From: JAABPW01 sp037132275
Lineage (GTDB): Bacteria; Verrucomicrobiota; Kiritimatiellia; CAIKKV01; CAITUY01
DNA length: 64,000 nt
Direction: 5' to 3'
NCBI GenBank assembly: GCA_037132275.1
Contig: JBAXPK010000007.1
Location: forward strand, 9,142-73,141
Within the stretch, counting starts at the first letter, position 1, and every line of letters starts with the position of its first letter. The notes beneath the pieces are model-generated. The model was not told the origin of the DNA. It did not search any database and was given only the letters and a program-made list of their open reading frames with translations. A program made the position numbers and the translations under genes. Of this stretch, positions 59,215 to 64,000 are shown one piece after another.

Positions 59215-59901
59215 ATGAATGGTGACAGTCATGGCTTGCTGATAACCGTCATTATAGAATTTGCCATGCTGTCCTATTTACTGGGGGCGATTCCGAACGG
59301 GTTTCTGATCGCGAAGGCAAAAGGAATTGATATTCGCAAGGTCGGCAGCGGAAATATCGGCGCCACCAATGTGTATCGCTCAGTGAGCAAGTCCCTTGGC
59401 CTTCTGACCTTTGCGTTGGACGCGTTGAAGGGGGCTATTCCCGCCTTGTTGTTTCCGATTTGGGTGGCGCGGTGTGTGCCAGCGTCGGCCTTGCCCTTCT
59501 GGGCGCCGCTTTTATTTGGCGGTCTGGCGATTGCCGGTCATACCTGGCCGGTTTATCTCAAATTCAAAGGCGGAAAAGGCGTGGCCACAAGCGCAGGCGC
59601 CCTGATTGGTATTGCGCCGGCCGCCATGGGGATCGGAGTGCTGTGTTGGCTTATCGCCCTGGTGACAACCCGCTTTATGTCCGTGGCCTCCGTCGTGGCG
59701 GCGGTGACTGTGCCAGCCGTCGGCTGGTGGCGCTATCGGGAGCAGGGACTGGCGTTGCCCATCGCCCTGACGGCGCTTGGCGCATTGATTATCTGGCGGC
59801 ATAAAGGTAATATCCAGAGATTGATGAACGGGACGGAGAGCCGGTTTGAGTTTAAGAAGAAGTCAGAATCCAGAAGTCAGAATCCAGGAGATCGGGATTA
59901 A
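59215..59901 (+). CDS. plsY: Glycerol-3-phosphate acyltransferase PlsY
   Basis: 228 aa with five membrane helices. The three PlsY motifs are present: GAIPNGFLIAKA (with Asn), VGSGNIGATNVYRS, and FKGGKGVATSAGALIGI. It acylates glycerol 3-phosphate with acyl-phosphate, the first step of phospholipid synthesis. A GGGAG site precedes the ATG. Its last 15 codons are hydrophilic (KKKSESRSQNPGDRD) and run through a tandem repeat, so the natural C-terminus has probably been lengthened by it. It is 5 bases from gpsA, which makes its substrate. Confidence 0.95.
   Translation: MNGDSHGLLITVIIEFAMLSYLLGAIPNGFLIAKAKGIDIRKVGSGNIGATNVYRSVSKSLGLLTFALDALKGAIPALLFPIWVARCVPASALPFWAPLLFGGLAIAGHTWPVYLKFKGGKGVATSAGALIGIAPAAMGIGVLCWLIALVTTRFMSVASVVAAVTVPAVGWWRYREQGLALPIALTALGALIIWRHKGNIQRLMNGTESRFEFKKKSESRSQNPGDRD
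59861..59887. repeat. Tandem AGTCAGAATCCAG repeat within the end of plsY
   Basis: AGTCAGAATCCAG occurs at 59861-59873 and 59875-59887, two copies with one base between. It shares the GAATCCAG core with the inverted repeat at 59150. It supplies the codons of the unusual PlsY C-terminal tail. Confidence 0.75.
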
Positions 59902-59906
59902 GCTGG

Positions 59907-60905
59907 ATGAATAAAAGAATCAGCATCATTGGGGATGGAGGCTGGGGGACGGCGCTCGGCCTGACGCTATTGCTGAAAGGCCATGCGGTCAGGATATGGG
60001 GTCCCTTCCCGGACTACATCGACCACGTCCGCGCCGCCGGAGAGAACAAGGATTATCTTCCCGGTGTACGCCTGCCGCCCGGATTGGAATGGACGGCTGA
60101 CCGTGCCCATGCCGTTGACAAGGCCGATGTGGTGGTGCTGGCGATGCCCACGAAATATTTCCGCGCCGTGCTGACCTCGTTTGCGGGGTTGATACCCTCT
60201 ACGGCGCAGGTGATCAGCGTGGCCAAGGGATTGGATGGCGCGGATAACCGCCGCATGACCGAAGTATCGGAGGCCATTCTCAAGTCCGGTCCGGTGGCCG
60301 CTCTATCGGGTCCCAGTTTTGCCTCCGGGGTGGCAGTGGGCGCCCCGACCGCAGTGGTTATTGCCTGCCGTGACCAGGCCATGGCGGCTTCATTGCAGGT
60401 TGTGTTCAACAGCCCGAAATTCCGGGTGTACACGTCCGATGACGTGATTGGCGTGGAACTGGGCGGCACCTTGAAGAATGTGATCGCCGTGGGTGTCGGG
60501 GTGTGTGATGGCATGGGGTTGGGTCACAATGCCCGTGCGGCGCTGATCACCCGCGGGCTGGCCGAGATCACCCGTGTCGGTGTGGCGATGGGCGCCCGTG
60601 CGGAGACGTTCGCCGGATTGAGCGGAATGGGGGATCTGGTATTGACCTGTACCAGCCGGTTGAGTCGTAATTATTCTGTGGGGGAACGGATGGGACGCGG
60701 GGAAAAAATCGGGGATATCCTGGCCGGTATGAAGCAGGTGGCGGAAGGCGTGGAGAACTCCGCCACCGCCTGTTCACTGGCCCGTCATCTTGGTGTTCCC
60801 GCTCCCATTGCCGGGGAAGTTCATGCCATGGTGTTTGCGGGAAAGACTCCGCAAGCCGCCGTCGACTCTCTTCTCGGGCGCGACCCGAAACCGGAACGGG
60901 GTTGA
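59907..60905 (+). CDS. gpsA: Glycerol-3-phosphate dehydrogenase [NAD(P)+]
   Basis: 332 aa. N-terminal dinucleotide fold GDGGWGTALGLTLLLKGH, then VVLAMPTKYFRAVL and ALSGPSFASGVA, catalytic Lys in GGTLKNVIAVGVGVCDGMG, and SGMGDLVLTCTS with substrate contacts. It reduces dihydroxyacetone phosphate to sn-glycerol 3-phosphate for phospholipids. It lies 5 bases after plsY, its pathway partner. The 3' end overlaps a possible TTG of the next gene, but the ATG at 60938 there is preferred. Confidence 0.97.
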   Translation: MNKRISIIGDGGWGTALGLTLLLKGHAVRIWGPFPDYIDHVRAAGENKDYLPGVRLPPGLEWTADRAHAVDKADVVVLAMPTKYFRAVLTSFAGLIPSTAQVISVAKGLDGADNRRMTEVSEAILKSGPVAALSGPSFASGVAVGAPTAVVIACRDQAMAASLQVVFNSPKFRVYTSDDVIGVELGGTLKNVIAVGVGVCDGMGLGHNARAALITRGLAEITRVGVAMGARAETFAGLSGMGDLVLTCTSRLSRNYSVGERMGRGEKIGDILAGMKQVAEGVENSATACSLARHLGVPAPIAGEVHAMVFAGKTPQAAVDSLLGRDPKPERG

Positions 60906-60937
60906 TAAGTTGGGTTGATCAGGGGATAATAGGCTCC

Positions 60938-61825
60938 ATGTTGAATGGAAGTTCATTGCGATGGATTGGCCTGTGCGTCTTGGCGACGTCGTTCCTGTGC
61001 CCCGCCGTCGAGACGATGGTCACGCTGCCCGCCCCGCCAACCTTTGACCGTTACGTCATCATTGTGGATCGAAAGCCCTTTGGCGTGGAATCCCTTCCCC
61101 CTCCGCCAGTCGAACTTCCCAAGATTCCGCCAGAACAGTCGTTTACCTCAAAATACAAGATGGTGGCCGTAACCCGTGATGATAATGGCGTGCTTCAGGT
61201 CGGGTTGGTGGACATCAAAACCAAGCAGAGCGTCATGCTGGGGATTGGCGATAGTGTGGAGGGAGTAGAAGTGGTTGAGGCGGACTATATAAAAGAACGG
61301 GCACGGTTACGGCGGGATCCCGAGGATTATTGGGTTTCCATGGCCGGCGGCTCAAACTCTTTTGAGGTAGTCGGGAAAGAATTGCCGGTTCAAACCCAAG
61401 TGGTTGTGACCCAGGCGGAGCCCTCAGCGATGACAACTCGAAAAGCGCCGCAACGGTCTTCCTATGCCGCCCGCCGGGAAGCCCGTTTTCGCAAGGAACT
61501 GCAACAACTTCAGGCGGCGGAGGCCCTTATGGCTCGGGACTCCAAGAAAACGGAAGTGACGTCAGTAGCCTCGGTGCGAGCCGGTCGGGCCAAGCCTGAT
61601 GCCGAGGCCAAGGAGCAACAACTCAGCGCAACCGGCAAGGCGCTATTACGCTTGCTGAACACCTCCGATGAGTCCGATATGACGGCTGAGGAAATCAATA
61701 CGCTCCTTCAGGATTACCAGAAGGAATTGATTCGCAGCGGACAAACACCTCTGCCCATTCCGCTTACCCCCGAAACCGACCAGCAGTTGGTGAACGAGGG
61801 CTTCCTGCCTCCGGCAGGAGACTAA
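60938..61825 (+). CDS. Secreted/anchored protein with a GspC-like domain, paralogue of 10327-11079
   Basis: 295 aa. Signal or anchor (WIGLCVLATSFLCPAVE), then RYVIIVDRKPFGVESLPPPP, a Pro-rich spacer, and a domain with VLQVGLVDIKTKQSVMLGIG and ADYIKERARL. The domain and the C-terminal PLPIPLTPETDQQLVNEGFL match the protein at 10327 part by part. This one has an extra Gln/Arg-rich coiled stretch (about residues 175-240). The GspC/PilP-like homology region is a weak but reasonable reading. It follows gpsA by 32 bases. Starts upstream of 60938 would remove the signal from the N-terminus. Role in secretion or envelope assembly is inference. Confidence 0.72.
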   Translation: MLNGSSLRWIGLCVLATSFLCPAVETMVTLPAPPTFDRYVIIVDRKPFGVESLPPPPVELPKIPPEQSFTSKYKMVAVTRDDNGVLQVGLVDIKTKQSVMLGIGDSVEGVEVVEADYIKERARLRRDPEDYWVSMAGGSNSFEVVGKELPVQTQVVVTQAEPSAMTTRKAPQRSSYAARREARFRKELQQLQAAEALMARDSKKTEVTSVASVRAGRAKPDAEAKEQQLSATGKALLRLLNTSDESDMTAEEINTLLQDYQKELIRSGQTPLPIPLTPETDQQLVNEGFLPPAGD

Positions 61826-61839
61826 ACTAGGACAATAAA

Positions 61840-62490
61840 ATGATAAAACAACAACCATTTGATCGAAAGAAACACGTTTACAGGAACGACGCTTTCGTTG
61901 AACTTGTGAAGGATGCAGTCCGCTTTTTCAACGGAACGCCTGTGCTCGCTCTACCACCACCTGAGAGCTTCCTGGGAACTGGAGTCTATGCGTTATACTA
62001 CACTGGCAAGAGCCCGCTTTATGCGAAATACGGAGAAATAAACAGGTTGGCATACAGAACAGCGATTTACGTTGGCAAAGCCGTACCGACAGGCTGGCGA
62101 CAATCGCGGGCATCTGACAACCCATTGGATCAGTCAAGAGAACTCTGCAATCGATTGCGAGAACACAGCCGAAGTATCAGGGCCAGTTCCTGCTTATCCC
62201 TCAAAGACTTCATGTGCCGCTTCATTATTTTTGAAGACGCCGGTTCTGATATGATTGGGACAATCGAAGCCGCTCTAATCAAACTGCATACGCCATTGTG
62301 GAATTCCGCAGTGGACGGGTTTGGGAATCATGACCCCGGACGCGGCCGGTATGAACAAGCGAGATCTGATTGGGATGTGCTCCATCCCGGAAGACCATGG
62401 GCATTAAAATGCAATGGCACTCCAAGAAAGCGAGCGGCCATTCTTTCGGACATCAAAACCCACTTAAGCAAATTTTTGGTGACGCAGTGA
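61840..62490 (+). CDS. Eco29kI-like GIY-YIG restriction endonuclease
   Basis: 216 aa. GIY-YIG nuclease core: GVYALYYTG (residues 48-56, the first motif), IYVGKAVPTGWR (76-87, the second), a later His/Arg region and Glu in TIEAALIK. The order, length and partner methylase fit Eco29kI-type type II enzymes, which recognise CCGCGG. It cuts unmethylated DNA. Its stop overlaps the methylase start (GTGA). The gene has visibly lower GC than its neighbours, which suggests transfer. Target site is inferred from the family, not read from the sequence. Confidence 0.88.
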   Translation: MIKQQPFDRKKHVYRNDAFVELVKDAVRFFNGTPVLALPPPESFLGTGVYALYYTGKSPLYAKYGEINRLAYRTAIYVGKAVPTGWRQSRASDNPLDQSRELCNRLREHSRSIRASSCLSLKDFMCRFIIFEDAGSDMIGTIEAALIKLHTPLWNSAVDGFGNHDPGRGRYEQARSDWDVLHPGRPWALKCNGTPRKRAAILSDIKTHLSKFLVTQ

Positions 62491-63803
62491 AGTCCATAGA
62501 ATTATTTTCGGGGGCAGGCGGATTAGCGAAGGGCCTCGAACTTGCCGGTTTCCAGCACAGTGCGTTTGTGGAATTCAATAAGGACGCATGCGCTTCCTTG
62601 CGGTGGAATTTCAACCCCGCCAAAGTGTTTGAAGGAGACATTCGCGATTTTGATTTTAACCTGCTTTCAGGCATTGATGTTGTCGCTGGCGGTCCACCAT
62701 GCCAGCCGTTTTCCTTAGGAGGGAAACACGGCGCAAACAATGATAACCGCGACATGTTTCCATATGCAATCCGAGCGATTGAATCCCTCATGCCAAAAGC
62801 ATTTGTCTTTGAGAACGTTAAAGGGTTGCTGAGGGATACATTCTCGGAATATTTTCGGTACATCATTCTTCGTTTGACCTTTCCTGACGCGTATACCACT
62901 TTGAAAGACACATGGCGTGAACATCTCGCATCCTTGCAGAGCATAAATTACGACCGTTATGACGGAATCAAGTACCGTGTGAAAAAAACCTTAGTAAACG
63001 CTGCAAATTACGGAGTTCCACAGTGCCGGGAGCGTGTCGTTATTGTCGGTATTCGTTCGGATATTGATGCCATGTGGGAATTCCCCGAGGCTACGCATAG
63101 CGAAGAGAGACTATTATGGGACAAATTCGTCACTGGATCGTATTGGGATACCCACAAAATTCAGAAGGCTCACCGTGAACTGTGCCCAGCAACTTTATTG
63201 CCAAGGATAAATGACTTGCGCAACATATTCGGATTCTTCCAGCCGGAACTAAAACCATGGTGCACCGTTCGTGACGCGCTAAAGGATGTTCCAGATCCGA
63301 GAACCAAACATCAAATTCCAGACCATATTTTCCGTGATGGCGCTCGAACATATGCGGGGCACACAGGGAGCGATCTGGACTCGCCCGCCAAAACAGTCAA
63401 GGCTGGAGGACACGGCGTTCCTGGTGGCGAGAATATGATCAGGTTTCGCGACGGTTCTGTGCGCTATTTTACCGTTTACGAGGCGAAATTAATTCAGACT
63501 TTCCCAAAAACGTTCGTGATAACTGGTACATGGGGCGAAGCCTTGCGCCAGATAGGGAATGCCGTGCCTGTGGCATTAGGGAAACAAATCGGCGATGCAT
63601 TGTTTCGGAAAATACGGGCTGAAGTCACGCAGATGAATTGGCCTCAACTCCAAACTGCGCAGGTCCCGTGCGCTCATGAACAGGCAACACCCTATCGTGT
63701 GCGCGGGTCGACAGCCCCGAAGAAAACAAATCGCAAAACTGCCAAAATAAAAGCAAAACAACGGCAGCAACATGCGCAACTTGCTCGCAAACAGTCAAGT
63801 TGA
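62487..63803 (+). CDS. DNA (cytosine-5)-methyltransferase, partner of the Eco29kI-like nuclease
   Basis: 438 aa. Motif I IELFSGAGGLAKGLELAG (residues 4-21), catalytic Cys72 in GGPPCQPFSLGG (motif IV), ENVKGL (motif VI), QCRERVVIVG (motif VIII) and RQIGNAVPVALGKQIG (motif X) are all present. It methylates cytosine in the recognition site and protects host DNA. GTG 62487 overlaps the nuclease stop (GTGA); an in-frame start at 62370 would lie within the nuclease gene and before motif I by 40 residues. A Lys/Gln-rich basic tail of about 60 residues follows motif X, perhaps extra DNA binding. Confidence 0.94.
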   Translation: MKSIELFSGAGGLAKGLELAGFQHSAFVEFNKDACASLRWNFNPAKVFEGDIRDFDFNLLSGIDVVAGGPPCQPFSLGGKHGANNDNRDMFPYAIRAIESLMPKAFVFENVKGLLRDTFSEYFRYIILRLTFPDAYTTLKDTWREHLASLQSINYDRYDGIKYRVKKTLVNAANYGVPQCRERVVIVGIRSDIDAMWEFPEATHSEERLLWDKFVTGSYWDTHKIQKAHRELCPATLLPRINDLRNIFGFFQPELKPWCTVRDALKDVPDPRTKHQIPDHIFRDGARTYAGHTGSDLDSPAKTVKAGGHGVPGGENMIRFRDGSVRYFTVYEAKLIQTFPKTFVITGTWGEALRQIGNAVPVALGKQIGDALFRKIRAEVTQMNWPQLQTAQVPCAHEQATPYRVRGSTAPKKTNRKTAKIKAKQRQQHAQLARKQSS

Positions 63804-63861
63804 CGGAGAGCGTGACCGTTATAACGAATCAGGTCGTCAGGAGTTGATATTCGGGATGACA

Positions 63862-64000
63862 ATGGAGAATTCCTTGATTCGCAAAACACTCGACCTGGCC
63901 CAATGGCCGGATTGCGCCTGCGGATTTCCCTCCCATCCGATTCATCTGAAGAGTGCGCTGCGGCGGGTGACCATGGGAATGGGCGCCGATATGAAAAACG
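63862..64000 (+). CDS. Start of a gene, possibly glycerol-1-phosphate-dehydrogenase-like
   Basis: The 5' end of a gene cut by the window; the frame is open to the last base. The visible 46 residues begin MENSLIRKTLDLAQWPDCAC and continue with a Cys-x-Cys-Gly...His pattern and 'HLKSALRRVTMGMGADMKN'. A CxCG/H stretch before a first beta strand occurs in the N-terminus of some sn-glycerol-1-phosphate dehydrogenase (AraM/EgsA) relatives, but this is too little to be sure. ATG 63856 is an alternative start. GC returns to the window's usual level here, after the lower-GC restriction-modification genes. Confidence 0.45.
   Translation, partial: MENSLIRKTLDLAQWPDCACGFPSHPIHLKSALRRVTMGMGADMKN

Noticed and set aside
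1..64000. tRNA, rRNA, CRISPR array, insertion sequence or prophage
   Set aside because: No tRNA T-loop pattern, rRNA stretch, spaced repeat array, transposase or phage structural gene was found by reading the window. A dedicated tRNA/CRISPR scan was not possible here.

Overview
The window is a high-GC, gene-dense piece of a Gram-negative chromosome. It encodes TonB-dependent uptake, outer-membrane export and surface polysaccharide synthesis. Gene families and style (a DUF3450/ExbB/ExbD/TonB cluster, a TonB-linked parallel beta-helix exoprotein, a small GLYDRDY protein, many ATGA/GTGA start-stop overlaps) suggest a bacterium of the PVC group (Verrucomicrobiota, Kiritimatiellota or Lentisphaerota). 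That placement is inference; no rRNA or tRNA gene was seen.

Layout. 1-3966: end of pstB, then sulfate activation (cysC, cysD, cysNC) and a GtrA-like membrane protein. 4010-5694: two small genes, each preceded by a near-identical 31-bp element, then a secreted protein. 5789-10299: an operon of an unknown ~793-aa protein, a phosphatidylserine-decarboxylase-like protein and an Lgt-like membrane protein. 10294-11918: a GspC-like protein and a PhoB-type regulator, each preceded by the same 24-bp repeat. 12279-26325: a surface nutrient-capture locus (beta-helix exoprotein, lipoprotein, TonB-dependent receptor, two ExbB paralogues, TonB, TPR, DUF3450, ExbD, outer-membrane barrel, lipoprotein). 26498-45013: an exopolysaccharide region in two convergent halves, with Wza- and Wzz/Wzc-like proteins, deacetylase, ligase, glycosyltransferases, MurJ/Wzx-like flippase, priming sugar transferase, a glycoside hydrolase and a hybrid histidine kinase. 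45176-50874, minus strand: PhoU-like protein, ThuA-like protein, agmatine-to-putrescine genes (aguB, aguA) and L-arabinose genes (araD, araA). 51388-54575: small membrane protein, peroxiredoxin, metal ABC transporter ATPase and permease, hexapeptide acyltransferase. 54572-56455, minus strand: a dihydroorotase-shikimate kinase fusion. 56539-61825: rpmH-rnpA-yidD-yidC, plsY-gpsA and a paralogue of the GspC-like gene. 61840-63803: an Eco29kI-like restriction-modification pair with visibly lower GC.

How it works together. The 12-26 kb locus looks like one self-contained import machine: an extracellular beta-helix protein and lipoprotein, a receptor, and a dedicated energising complex with a TtpC-like long ExbB. 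The PhoB-type regulator just upstream, a pst gene and a PhoU-like orphan hint at phosphate control, which is not proven. The polysaccharide region has nearly every step of a Wzx/Wzy-type pathway. The least explained parts are the 5.8-10.3 kb lipid-enzyme-like operon, the pyrC-aroK fusion, and the short repeats at 4.0/4.3 kb and 10.3/11.1 kb.
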